This document shows positions 48,469 through 61,345 of a DNA stretch of 64,000 bases, piece by piece. A program made the translations under genes and the position numbers. Source of the stretch: Membranipora membranacea (taxonomy: Eukaryota > Bryozoa > Gymnolaemata > Cheilostomatida > Membraniporidae); contig OU612075.1 in the NCBI GenBank assembly GCA_914767715.1, forward strand, positions 20,522,001 to 20,586,000, given 5' to 3'. The first letter of the stretch is position 1; each line of letters opens with the position of its first letter. The notes below the pieces were generated by a model. It was not told the DNA's origin and did no database searches. It saw nothing but the letters and a program-made list of their open reading frames with translations.

Positions 48469-48624
48469 AACTACCTATATGGTTTTACCTACATCATGAT
48501 ATTGCTGATAAGAGACAGTGTAGTGCTTAATTTTTGGTCATGAGATACTGGTGTGAAATAAATGTGAATGATTTGTATCAACTTTTCTTGGATCCTGTTT
48601 GTCTAGAAGTCAGTCTTTCAGATA

Positions 48625-48630
48625 AATAAA
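48625..48630 (+). promoter_or_regulatory. Possible polyadenylation signal of the C4-like gene
   Basis: AATAAA about 155 bases after the stop codon, with another at 48557. Either could serve; choice not determinable. Confidence 0.4.
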
Positions 48631-49288
48631 CGCTTCGGAATTTGGCATGTGATATGGTTACCTGATATTAATCAACAATTTCTTTTTTAATTAACAATGG
48701 TTTCACATCATCATCAATCATTGTACAAACTATTGATCCAGGGGAATCAATATCTAATTACACATAAGATCACAAAATTAAATTAGAAATTAACAGGTCA
48801 TCAGTACTCTATGATTTCAATTTTGAGATATCTATTCAAATCAGCAACAAAGTTATTACACGATAAATGAACAGCTTCTTATTTTTTTCTTATGATATAT
48901 TAATGTGACAGGATAGATAACCTACCATCTATTCTAAACTACAGCCCTGAAAGCTTAAGATATTGATTATTACTAAGAAAATGACATATCTAACAGCTTA
49001 GTTTGATTCTCATCAACATCTGGACACAAGGGCAGGAATCACGCTGACCAAGATACAGGCAACAAGAAAAGGTATGACCGTACAATGCAACACCAACCAA
49101 GCACAGTAATATCAGCTGTACTGTCCTTATGCAAAATGTCTGTCCCTTCAACAAACAGCTGAACCGATAGGTATCTTAACGCAGTCAACAGGGATTACAC
49201 GCCAGTAGAAACTACATTTTCTGTTCCGGAAGAAGAAAAGTTCTGTTTGTCATAAAAATTCAGATAGTACTTTCTTTACCTTTATCAG
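48631..49288. other. Non-coding or upstream exon region of the GPCR, not resolved
   Basis: The receptor below begins at a splice acceptor, so 5' exons for its first two membrane helices should lie here or earlier. I could not identify any. Confidence 0.35.
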
Positions 49289-50190
49289 AATTGAGATATC
49301 TGATGCATTTCAAGAATATGTCTGGGCATGTTGGATATCGATACGTATGGGAGCTGTGCATATGACCTACTATGCCTGTGATTTCAGTAGCTATGAGCGG
49401 TTCATGGATGTGTGCTATCCATTCAGACATAGGAGTGACAAGATTGTCCAGAACATTGGTAAAATTATGGTGATTACAGCTATTTTAATGCATTGAGTTT
49501 ATATCATTGCTCATATCGTTGGAGTTGCTCAAACTGGAAAACTGGCTGGTGACGATCTGATGGCTAAAAATTTCTCTGTGGTGGCAACCAATATGACTGA
49601 TGGCCTGACTGCATCTTTCAATATTGGGAATGGTGCAGACACCGCTCAACCTCCAAGTAATGGTCAGCTACCACCTAATCACGGAGGGCCACTGCCAACA
49701 GGGAATGCTGGACCACCACCCGGAAATGTTGGATCGACTTGGGGGGCAGCAAGGATTTATGTATTACTTCAGCCTCATATTTTTGTAATACCAAATACAG
49801 ATGATGCCTGCAATCATTGCTATGGTGGTCCTGATGCCACTGAATTTTAGAGAACTTGTGAGAAAACGTCCATCTGACGGTTTGCCAAGCGACTCTCCTG
49901 TAAATAGGCAGGTCCGTATAGCTGCCATCTACATTCTTGTTATATGTTTGGTATCTATAATCTTACTAATCACCATCTTCTTGCTGAGGCATGTAATTAA
50001 TCTCAGGCCTCCAATTTATGTAGCGCTGACCTTCAGATTCCTTCATGACGGTTACGGTCTTATGAGCATTATCTTATATGGCATCATGAACAGGAAATAC
50101 CGTCAGTTACTAAAGTCTTATATTCGTGGGCGGTGTATACCTACTGTGAGGCCTATACTGGCGGCTTCAGCATCAGTGCCGGTGATATAA
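49289..50190 (+). pseudogene. Rhodopsin-like GPCR, last exon, interrupted by TGA and a frame jump
   Basis: After a CTTTATCAG acceptor the frame reads a helix-III-like segment with YERFMDVCYPFRH (a DRY-box counterpart), then helix IV, VITAILMH, which stops at TGA (49494-49496) and continues VYIIAHIVGV. Next is an unusual Pro/Gly/Asn-rich extracellular loop (NGQLPPNHGGPLPTGN) and helix V. The frame changes near 49785-49801 to MMPAIIAMVVLM...FRELVRKR. Helix VI (IAAIYILVICLVSII) and helix VII ending LYGIMNRKYRQLLKSY complete the seven-helix tail. Loop layout and the MNRKYRQ tail are rhodopsin-class. It is either a recent pseudogene or uses recoding or splicing to repair both defects. Confidence 0.65.
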
Positions 50191-52748
50191 AGGAACTTTG
50201 GTTTGATACCTAAGTAACTTCTACAATTCCTCTGCTAATTGAATCTAGTCTAGCTTCTAAAAGTTACTAGTTATTATCTTATTCTTATCTCCATGATCTC
50301 ACCTGGTTAAAATGGTTTGGTTTTGGTGACCAAGCTTGCCCTCATATCACTCCAAATTAGTTTGTATAAAATATAGCATATTATTGATGCTTGAATGTCC
50401 AAGTATTTTTCTTTATCGACATTTAATCAATATTCAAATAATATTGCACAAATTTAATGTGATAATCCAGCAGTGGACCTAATCCTTATTGCTCCCACAG
50501 GAAGGAATATCATTTATCAGGCACCAATTTAAAATGGCTTTATTATGAAGAGAGCTTATGGGTGAAACATATCTTAATACGAATGTGTTTTACATTCTTA
50601 TAGAGCTGTTCTAGTGTAATCTGTGAATCTTGTTTCGAGCAGTAGTTATGATTTAACTAATGAAAATTAGCAGTACATAATATTGCGAATAATTAACCAT
50701 AAAACATTTTTTCGAATGGCATGTTGATAGTTATTCACATGATTTTAATATTTCATATATGTCTCATTCTGTGCAAAACAACATTTAATTATTTTGCTAA
50801 TACACTTTTCATATTTTGTGTGCAGAACAAAATTGAATGGTTCAAACCTAAATTTAAATATTCTTAGATACATTTTTGTGTTATCACATGTTGTGTTATT
50901 TGTACATTATTCAGAAAAAAATAATTATCCCAATGTAAACTTCTGGTTGTGAGTGCAAGTAGAGTAAATTAATACACTATCAAAATGGTGTACTCAACTC
51001 TTATAAGACTTGAATATATAGTGTTCAGAATACCTGTCTCTATTTTTTAGGGGACTTGACTTGTTCAGTGTAACAAATTGCAAATGAAAATATGTTTTGG
51101 TATTTGTGGTTTCTTCTGGCCTTCTTTTTCAGATGTGGTTCCACTTTCCCCTTCTTCATCCAGCTGAGGCGGCACGGCCACTGCCATATGGGAGTTGTCT
51201 CTGTAAAATCAAAGGGTACACAACTGCTAACTAGATACCAATCAAACTAGGTTCCAATTTATATAATATTTATGAATTGATAATTATAAATATGTACGCT
51301 AGGGCATATTAAGTGCTTATATAATAAATCATAAGTGATGATTTTATGTGACATGTTTAATTTTTTAAATGACCTATATACTTTGTGGTTCGGCTAAAGT
51401 AAGCCTAAGAACAGTGGCCATTGTTGATTAAATAGTCCAGGCTTGCAAAATTGCACAATAAACTTCGTTTCCTGTCTATGGGTAATGAAGTCAAGCATGT
51501 GTCTTGATTTTCATCAGCTCTAACCTATGATGAACAAAACTAAAATCCCGAGTATATACATCGCTCACTGATTTAGATATTTTTCTGAAAGCACACGACA
51601 AAGAGGTCCTGAAGACCTATCATTTTTTGTTGTGTTGGGAGTCAAACAGGTAGACAGCTCGACAAGTGATAGACTAGTTTCTCGGTTGATGGAAAACTGT
51701 TACATATGAGCTAGAGATAAACAGACGAGAAAAATATATCATATAAATCTGTACCTACACCGACCGATTCAATTTAGGAGTTATCCCACCCTGTGAGATT
51801 GACATTTGGATAAAAACACAAGGTTATTTTATTGCTCAGATATTATCAAAATTTATGGGGTCAGATTACCTTAACTTGTGCATGCATGCTGAGTACAGAT
51901 GAATTTTTGTATTATGCCATTGACATTGTCAAATTAGATTACCAGTAAAATATTGTTACAGTTGTACAGTCTGTGTCTCTCAGAAATATGGAGCCTACTA
52001 AAAACATCTGGTGATAATTTATAACAAATATCAACTATCTATTAATAACTTATCAGCATATAACATTGAAATGTGGTTCAGATCAGCCACAGAGGGTGAA
52101 AGAACTAAGCTCCTCAAACTCTTTAGCAGAAATGATTTTTATCTTGATTTACCGGTGTTCATCAGTGAAAGAATGGACAAATTAGTTGCCAGTTTTGTTT
52201 CAGATCAAAGTCATAACCTCAATAGCTGTTACAGCAAGTCTGGGAAATATTTTTCTATACATAGAGTGCGTACTAAACGTTTTAAACAGTATATGTTTGA
52301 CCATATGACAGAGCTTTTCAGTCAACTTATTGTTATTTGTCTTTGACAAAATCACCAAATAATTTGAATCTGAATTTAATCTACTCTTTGATGGGATATC
52401 ACAAAGTCGGCCGTACAATTTGGGCAGATAGGTTATCAACAATTGGTTCCTGCTATCCTGCTACCGTGGATTTGGGAACATGGTAGGTCTACCAATCACC
52501 CGCTGTTGGCATGCAAATATATCATGTTTGAATGTTACCACGCTTATTTGCATGCAAACATGCAAATATTGCATTTCCAAAGATATCCTTAAAATCTCCC
52601 CAGGTAAGGTTCCTTTATTTTCCATCATTTTCTTCATAAATAACCAGTCTAGAACAAGGAAATCTAAAATTTGGCTAGTTACTAATATGTTAAGCTAACG
52701 CTTTAATGAAAATTTCTAAACAATGTATACCCGTTCCCTTGTAGACTC
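50191..52748. other. Mostly non-coding, one unassigned open frame
   Basis: Long AT-rich stretch without a recognised gene. The plus-strand frame 52074-52346 (EGERTKLLKLFSRNDFYLDL, SERMDKLVASFVSDQ, RVRTKRFKQYMFDHMTELF) is charged and protein-like but lacks a known motif and a convincing splice context. Confidence 0.35.
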
Positions 52749-55700
52749 GAATCCTCCCCATTTTCCCAATGTCATTTTCCCACCAAGCCATTTTCCCACC
52801 ACCTGTTATCCCACTCTGCTGTTTTCCCACCTGGACATTTTCCCACCGAGCCAATATCCCATGTGGTTGATTTCCCACGGTGCTATTTTTCCACCTGGAT
52901 GTTTTCCCACTAATCTAGTTTCCCACCTGGACGTTTTCCCACCAATCCATTTCTCCACCTAGATATTTTCTCAACGAGCCATTTTCCCACCAGACCGTTT
53001 TCCCACCAAACAATTTTCCCAACAGGAAATTTTCCCACTAAACAACTTTCCCAACAGGACAATTTACCACAGTGCCGTTTCCCCACAACAAAATACTTTT
53101 AACTGCACAGTTTTCCTTCGTAGCCTTTTTTTTCAGGCTAAGCCGTTCACATTGCACAAATGTTCACATCCAGCCAACACTGGAGGAAGTAGCTTTGGAA
53201 AGGAGATGTGATTTTATCAGTAGTGGGTTGATTTTGATTTGAGTTTTTTATTGCACAAGTTAGTCCAAGTGGTTGATTTCATCAAAATTGCCTCCTTGTT
53301 ATAAACTACTTTTTCGTCAAAACAATATAATGGTGCCTATGCCAATTCTCAAAAGTTCTGAGGCATTTAATCATCGCCCGAGCTGAAGAGATTATCATAT
53401 TAACGGCTATTGTACATATCACTCTACAAAGCCTACATCATATGTTATCCGCAACATGGCTTTTGGTAAAGATTGTTTTACTGGTCTACAAGCTTTTATC
53501 AATCAACCACCAAACAATGTAAAAAAAAATTCTCACTCAATGTATATTCACGCACACGATCCTTTCCGAGATGACGATGAATATTATTCAAGTTACAACA
53601 ATTAATTGCTTTGATCAGGCACCCTTCCTGCTTTTACCATAGCAAGAGTTTGAAACATTAGAATTGTTTCCACTTGTAAAAAGAAGGGACAACTTACTAC
53701 CTTCTATACTAAATGCAATTGGTGATCACCAATCAGCGTGAAAAATTTAACATATTTGATTACATTGAAGAATCTATGCTGAAAAATAAGGGTGGCCATT
53801 TAAAGCAGACAAAGCATACTTGATACTTGGTTAATTATACTTGTAAACCAAAGACTGAGCTTTTGTAAGCATATCTTTATGGCATGACAACATGCTGTAA
53901 CGCATACTATTTATTTGTTTCATGTTGAAGGTTTCTACTCAGTGAAATTTCTATTGAACACGGAAATATAATATAAAAATACGACTAACAAAGTTATGGA
54001 TTGAGTAAAAACTTGAAAATGTATATCAAACAGTCAACCTGTGCCCCTTCTTTGCAAGTTCAAAGGGAACTAAGGCAAAAATGTGATAATATTCAAAACA
54101 CTTTAAAGACGATGTTTAGCCTTTCATGTCAACCCTCACCCCAAGACTTGGAGAGGCTTTAGTATTGTATATCAAAGCAGTCTGAAAACCAAATCCGTCA
54201 CCGCGTGACAATGCTATTGTCGTTCAACTTGAGGTATTTTCTCTTTTATTTTTCTTTAGGTGGACAAACTTGAGAAATACAAAGCTTAAGAATTAGGTGA
54301 CTGAAAGAATTCCATTTGCAAAATCTTGTGATTATAGCACTGCCTTTTGCCTCCAGCTATTAAAAAATAGTAAAAGGAAGCCCCATTTTCAAACAGAGGA
54401 CAAATTCTCCTGAAAAAATCTCAGACCTGAGTTACTATTTTATAATTTTTTTCTCTAAATGCATTTACCACTAAAATATTCAACCATAAAATATTATAGA
54501 GGAAATTATTGACATGTGGTATAATTGACAGTGCCCTTAGGCTATAGGAATCATATTTACACCAGTGAGTTATATTTGTTGAAATTGTGAACTTCGACCA
54601 ATATCGAAATAGGACTTCCCCTATCAATAGATATCAATTGAATTTATAGAAATTATGCTGGCTCCTCTATCGTATAAGGAGATCATCAGGCAATCACTGT
54701 AACTGAAAGTCATGCTGAAGTTGGAAAATTTGTGAGTGATGTCAAAGTCAAACCATCCAGTTTTGGTATGGAAACATAGTCATAACAAATTAGAAGCGTC
54801 CCAAACTTGCCATAACATACTTAAGGTTAAACATTTTAGAGGGATAATTAATGCATGTTATCTTCTTTTTGTACGAGAAAAAAACAATGCTGTGATCTAA
54901 CAAGAATTGAGACAAAATTCTTGTTAAAAATACAAATCCGCATATCAGGTCATGCGCCCCAGAATTTGCTCATATCATATGCTTGTGCGAAGGGGATTGG
55001 AATGGACGACCACTTGAAAGAACGCCGACGGGACTAAAATTAGCTCGAATGAACGTAGACTTGTATGAAAGTCGAAAATCCTGGAATGAAGGTAGAAAGT
55101 CATGGATTGAACGTCGACTACATTAGTATATAGAATCAATGCAAGAGTGACTCCCCAAAATAATTGTGTAAATTAATGATGATCATTCACAAAGGCACTC
55201 GCATCTGTTTATGATGATGCTTACTAAATTTCTGATGGCTAGATGGAATCAAGCAGGAATTTAGTGCAAAAACTGAAATGGTAATGAAATACTGAAAGAG
55301 AAACAGTGACCCTTTGTATATTTCATCAGAAAAACAAAGGTCAAGCATTAAAGAAATCAGGTGCAACTAATGATTCGTAGCAGTTTACACCTTGGTTCAC
55401 GGTTGTCTGTGAACATTCATTTTTTGTAACTTGGTAATTGTGACAGTGCACATTGTTTTCCCTGCACGCTGTCCACCAGTCGTCATTTATCGAAATAGCT
55501 AACTCGTTTCACCAATGTGGTACAGTTATCACATCCTTTATGTCTGTGACAAGAACATAAAGATGTGTTTTTATCTATCACCTATGCACATTGTATGGAC
55601 ACATACACCAAAATCATGCTGCAATTCAATAGATGACATCATATCAACTGCTAGTTTTTAGCGGACTGTCAAGTCCCATCGTTGTCATCAATTTTTAATC

Positions 55701-57327
55701 GAGTTTTTAAAAACCTTTGTCTTAAAGACTTAGTTTGAAGCTGCTATATTGTATCACATTTTATTCTCCATATTTTACTCTATCAGGTGAGTGATTTTCA
55801 GCTTTAGAACCCAAATGTTAAGGCCTCTCAAACTTCCAGGGTGATCACCTTCAATTGGCATCGGGATTCAGCTGGGTCTTTCATACCAGCAGGCAACGCC
55901 GCTACCGTTGCACCACTAGGTCCAGCTCTGTGGGTTGTAGACATTTTAGCTCAGCGATAGCAGCGTTGCCTGCATGGCCATTTGGACCTGGGTTCGAGAC
56001 CCTCTATTCCCTGAGAATTTTGATCATCATCCTATCTATTAGTAGATCATAATAAGTATGACACATTGTGACGTCCCACACGATGTGCCAGCTGATTCCC
56101 AATGCCAATAGACTGCCGTCACTTTGGAAGTTTGAGAGGCCATAACTTCCTCAATATTTGGATTCTAAAGCTGGAAAACGCTCACATGATATAAAAGAAT
56201 ATGTCTACACCCCTACTCACTTTAGGACGCTACCACAGAGGTAGAATAGAGCTACAGCGGGGAAGGTAGGAAACTTCCCACCCTCCCCCACCGAACTTAG
56301 CTTGTCAAAACCGGCTACTGTTACCGGTAGGTACTAAACATAATAAATAAATATAAATAGTACCAAATGCGCAGCCCATGTGGTTGGCATGGCAATATTG
56401 AGTTACCGTAGCATAATCAAAAATAATAAATTTAAACCAAAAACTTGATTGTTCATAAGATGTATGCCGGTTTTTTATAACATAATTTTTTCGGGGAGTT
56501 GCTCTCCTGCTGACTCTTTATACCAACTAATGCAGCCGGCGTTCAATCCAGCATTTTTTAATTTCATTCCAGGATTTTCGACTTTCATACCAGACTACAT
56601 TCATTCCAGTTAGTTCAATCCTGTCGACGCTTGTTCCAACCGATGTTAATTCAAAGATTCGGTGTGCATCTTCTGTTTCCAAACGAGCGCCCCCATAAAT
56701 CTGACAACAGTTCCTTAGGTGAACACAACTATGCATTATTAAGGAATCGTACAAGAGCGAAGTTGTGATAAATCATGAGAAAACTGTTCAAGTCGTTTTC
56801 ATAACCTCTAACAGCATTTTTAACACCTAATGTCATAGACTTTGGGATTCTAGAATAAAAAAAGAACAACAAAACTTTTATGACAAGACTCTAACACACA
56901 CACTCACAGACATTTTTTTTACCTGAAGAAGAGCAGAAGGAAAAGAAAAAAAATGGAAAGGTGCTACATGTTCATTTGAAAAAAATAATAGAAGGAAAAT
57001 GGCAAGTGAGGAATCGTCCGGGTGGAAAAATGGATTGGTGGGAAATTGTCCAGGTGGAAAAATGGATTGGTGAGAAAACGTCCAGGTGGGAAAATAGCTT
57101 GGTGAGAAAATGTCAGGGTGGGAAAACAGATTGGTGGGAAAACATCCCTGTGAGAAAATGGATCGGTGAGAAAACGTCCTGGTGGGAAAACGAATATGTG
57201 GGTAAATGTTCTGGTTGGAAAATGGCTCGGTGGGAATATGGCTTGGTGGGAAAATGGCTTATTGGGATAAAGGGAGGTGGGAAAATGGCTTGGTGGGAAA
57301 GTGACATTGGGAAAATGTCCGGATACC
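52749..57327 (-). mobile_element. Foldback-like element, copy 2 (4.6 kb), opposite orientation to copy 1
   Basis: Left end GAATCCTCCCCATTTTCCC at 52749 with array to about 53090; right end array 57000-57310 finishing GTCCGGATACC at 57327. The interior follows copy 1 in reverse complement but lacks the 229-bp exon-like segment and contains a nested insertion at about 55740-56206. The outer left 8 bp are GTAGACTC; the outer right is ACCAAAAT, which belongs to the adjoining partial copy. Confidence 0.78.
55781..56191. mobile_element. Nested element with long inverted ends and paired tRNA-like halves
   Basis: About 60 bp at the left (TATCAGGTGAGTGATTTTCA, GGCCTCTCAAACTTCC) returns inverted at the right (GGAAGTTTGAGAGGCC, CTCACATGATA). 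Inside are two tRNA-like stretches in opposite orientation. The plus one has TTTTAGCTCAGCGATAGCAG and GGGTTCGAGACCC; the minus one, near 55865-55930, has CTAGTGGTGCAACGGTAGCG. Both run into the same GCGTTGCCTGC. Copy 1 lacks the element, so it inserted later. Confidence 0.68.
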
Positions 57328-58601
57328 ACCAAAATCATGTTGCAATCCAATCGATGAGGTCATAACAACTGCTAGTTTTTTAGCCGTCTGTCACGTGCTA
57401 TCACTGTCGGAGGTTTTTAATTGATTTTTTAAAAACCTTTTTGTCTTAAAATGTACACAACAGAGTCTACACCCCTACTCAATTTAGGACGGTACCGCAA
57501 AGGTAGAATCGAGCTACAGCGGGTGATGCAGGGAAATTCCCACCCTCCCCCACCGAACTTAGCTTGTCAAGACCGGCTGCCGTTACCAGTACCAAACATA
57601 ATAAATAAATACAAATAGTACAAAATGCGCAGCACATGTGGTTTGGCATCGCTATATTGAATTACCTTAGCATAATCACAAATTATAAATTTAAACCAAA
57701 ACCCTGATTGTGACAAGCATTGTTACAGTTATTGTTCATAAGACGTATGCTAGTTTTATAACACAATTATTTTGGGGAGTTGCTCTCCTGTTGACTCTTT
57801 ACTAATGTAGTCGGCGTTCAATCCAGCACTTTATACGTTCATTTCAGGATTTTTTACTTTTATACTAGACAACGTTCATTCCAGTAAGTTCAATCCCGTC
57901 GAAGTTTGTTCCAGCCAATGTTCATTCCAAGATTTTGTGTGCATCTTCTGTTTATAAACAGGCGCCCCCATAAATCTGACAACAGTCCCTTAGGTGAACC
58001 TAGGAGTCTTTAACTCCTTGGGTGAACACAACTATGTGTTATTACAAGGAATTGTACAAGAACGAAGTTTTGAAAAATCATAAGAAAACTGTTTAAGTCA
58101 TTTCATAACCTCTGCCAGAATTTCTAACACCAACGGTCATAGACTTTAGGATTCTAGAATGTAAAAGGAACAACAAACTTTTATGATCAGACTCTAACAC
58201 TACTTTCAATTAACATTTTTAATGCCTGAAAAAGAGCAGACGGAAAAGAAACAAAAAATAGAGAGAAGCTACCAGCGTTCATTTGAGAATAATAATAGTG
58301 GGAAAATGGCAATTGGGAAAACGTCCCGGTGGAAAAATGGATTGATGGGAATTTGTCCAGGTGGAAAATTCGATTGGTGAGAAAATGTCCAGGTGGGAAA
58401 ACAGCTTGGTGAGAAAATATCGTGGTGGGAAAACATCCCGGTGAGAAAATGGATCAATGAGAAATCGTCCTGGTGGGAAAATGGCTCGGTGGAATATGGC
58501 TTGGTGGGAATATGGCTTGGTGGGAAAATGGCTTGGTGGGATAAAGGGAGGTGGGAAAATGGCTTGGTGGGAAAATTACATTGGGAAAATATCTGGATAC
58601 C
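57328..58601 (+). mobile_element. Foldback-like element, partial copy 4
   Basis: Interior sequence, one GGAATGAAC-type arm (57800-57945) and a terminal array ending ATCTGGATACC at 58601. It begins abruptly where copy 2 ends, at a point that lies mid-element in copy 1, so copy 2 probably inserted into or recombined with it. Confidence 0.75.
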
Positions 58602-59567
58602 TTTTTGAAATATATAGTACTTTCAGAACGCTATGCATACTTGGTTCTCCACATATAGAAAGAGGAACCAAAATTGATGTGTAATAAATTTTTTAGGCAT
58701 AAGGCTACAATTAGGCCGCAAAGGATTACCCATTAGGCCACACTGGCAAAAAGGCAGCAGGTTGCCCACAGCTGCTTTACATAAAACAACGGCAGATCAA
58801 TTGATAGATTTCAATTTTTGTCAAAACTTGAAACAAATTTTCATTCAGACTTGTCTTCGCTTGTTTTAAGAGAAGACAAATACTAATTAACAGCTGAGAC
58901 TCCTCCTGAGCAGACATATATGTCCCAAACTCTTTGTCCTGAGTAATTAGTATCAGGATTTTGTAACAGTTGTAATGATTGTTTTAAGTGTCCAGTCATG
59001 TCCCAATAACAGACATTTCATATCAGAGAAAAAACTCACACGCAGCTTACACTCATGCTATAAAAACTGTTACTCAAAACAAATAATAAAATCATACTTT
59101 CTGATAAATATTTCAAACCCCACATAATTATTCCTTAGCCAGGAGAATACATATCTTGTGCAATTCACCCTGTAATCTGTAACCAACAAGGCACTCTCAT
59201 ATACCGTATCCTTTAATCTATATTTTGATTTGACGGCGAGAACATCCCAATGATTATGTTACCTGTTTTGCCTGAAATATTTATTGCCCTGTAGGTTGGC
59301 ACAAACATAAGTCTTTTGCTCTTCACCAGAAGTTGTCAGAAAGTTATCGCTGCCAAATTCATCTTTATCCATGCTCAGAGATTAGGGCGACAACACATTA
59401 TAATTATTATTACTATACTTTCTACATGATTGATTCAGTTTTCCCTCAAAAATAATACTCACAACTCATAAAAATAGCAAATAAATAAATGCTGTTAACC
59501 CTGATCTCGTCTCTCACAGATATCAAGCAAGGTACAGGAGGCTCAATTTGTATATAGACAGCAACAG
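58602..59567. other. Non-coding stretch downstream of the receptor gene
   Basis: About 960 bp, AT-rich, with no frame or repeat of note. It presumably includes the 3' UTR of the minus-strand receptor. Confidence 0.4.
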
Positions 59568-61262
59568 TCACTTATGACTAGGCATAGGATTACCGATTCT
59601 CACTGGTAAAGGAGTGAGCTCGGTGGATTTAGAATTATCAGTAGAGACAACAGAAGGATGACTTGGAGAAATTTCCTGGAAAAGTGTCCGCACTTTGGTG
59701 ACATTTTTCCAGCTGAGAATATTTGCACTAACAACAAGCACACCCTGTAACTCAATGAGGATCTGCATAGTAGTAACAAGTGCCCCATTCTCAGGGAAAG
59801 TATTGACCAAAAACAAAAATGACCAGCCTATCCCCAAACACACAGAGAGCTTTATGCAAGTAATAATATTTTGTTTCCACCTATCTTTGTCGTTGGAGGC
59901 AATGCTGATGCTCCTCCTTATTTTCATCATACAGACAAAGCACAGCACTAGATTGGTAAGGATTAGGAGAAATATAGGCGCTAGGAATAGTCCGTATATT
60001 ACTTCACTCTGTTGGAGGAAACAGAATGACTCTCGATAAACTACAAAGTCCAAATTGTCCTGGTTTGCCACTGAGAGACCGTAAGTTACTAGTACTAGTA
60101 GTAGAGGTGCACAAAGAGCGTATATGCATAAGAACAGGTACTTATTGCGAGTTGTAGACACTGATCTTAGCGTAAATATCGTGTACATGATATTGATGCC
60201 GATTGCACTAAACCAGAAGAATACAGAAAGGAAGAGAAATTGTTGGATTCAAGCTAAAACTTCACATCCTAATCCTGAAGGTAGATTGGTGATTGAGAAA
60301 CAGATCAGTGCACCAAACAACGTGATCTGAAGTGATAAAATCATGAGCTCAGGTGTTCTCATTAATTTCCATCTGGTAATTATCATGTAGCCGGAGTATA
60401 GAAGTAGACAGAGCAATGATAAGCTCAGAAGAACATAGTCATGAGAAGCGAGGCTTGATCTCTCAGTTGGAACAATTATATTCTCGTCTTTCACCTGAAA
60501 CGAGCAAACAAATTTATTGCAGGTGATGTTGGATGGGACATGATCCCAGGTCTGCCTATTCAAATGGAAGCTAAAGACTGCTATAAATTTCATTCCAGAT
60601 GTTTAACAGGGTCTGGGTTTAGCAAGTGTACAATCAAACAATAACTGGTTACTCCAAGTAATATTTTTACCTCAAGAAGTGATGGTGAGGCCCTCAGATT
60701 CATGAATTCTCTGCCAGTAAATGTATATAGAATGCTTCCATTGTTACACAACTGTAAGGTGGTGTTGATGGTAGTCCAGTCAGTTTCGACAGTGATGCTC
60801 TGTGTCAAAGGAACCTCTCCAAAATCGGTAAATATCAATCGGGTGAACGACGGCGGCTCAGTTATAAATACTAAGTCTGCAATTCTACCAGGAATGGTAA
60901 TATAGTGGTCTTCTCGGCTGGAAGGCGGCCAATCGATTCCGTGTCAAAATGCCATGGCCAAAATGCCATTGGGACATAATGCCATTGCCATAATGCCATG
61001 GCCATAATGCCATAGTTGAAAACACCACTGTACAATATACCAATGCCAAAATACCAGCTGTACAAAACGCCAGTTGGTCAAAATACCAGTGGATATAAAG
61101 CCAGATGTGTCAAAATACCAGTGCACATAGAGCCAGATTGGACATAATACCATGCGGGACAACATACCATATCCCAAAATACCATTGCCAAAATGCCAAA
61201 ATATATAACCAAAGGAGATCAAGCCACATTGTATTTTTTCTAGTCACATTACAGCTGCGGGT

Positions 61263-61345
61263 TGCTTAATCAGAGTAGGGGGTGGTTCAGTTGGTTAGAG
61301 CCATCTCCTTCACTGTTCAAGTCTCGAAGTTTCTTCGTTCAATTT
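61263..61345 (+). repeat. tRNA-like sequence inside the left terminal repeat
   Basis: GTGGTTCAGTTGGTTAGAGC (A-box-like) and GTTCAAGTCTCGAAG (B-box-like). The inverted copy is at 63535-63600 in the right arm. It could drive pol III transcription from both arms. Confidence 0.6.

Noticed and set aside
58595-58612. TTTGAAAT near the end of copy 4 as the missing target duplication of copy 1's right end
   Set aside because: The octamer is offset by two bases from the element end and the sequence is AT-rich, so the match is not convincing.
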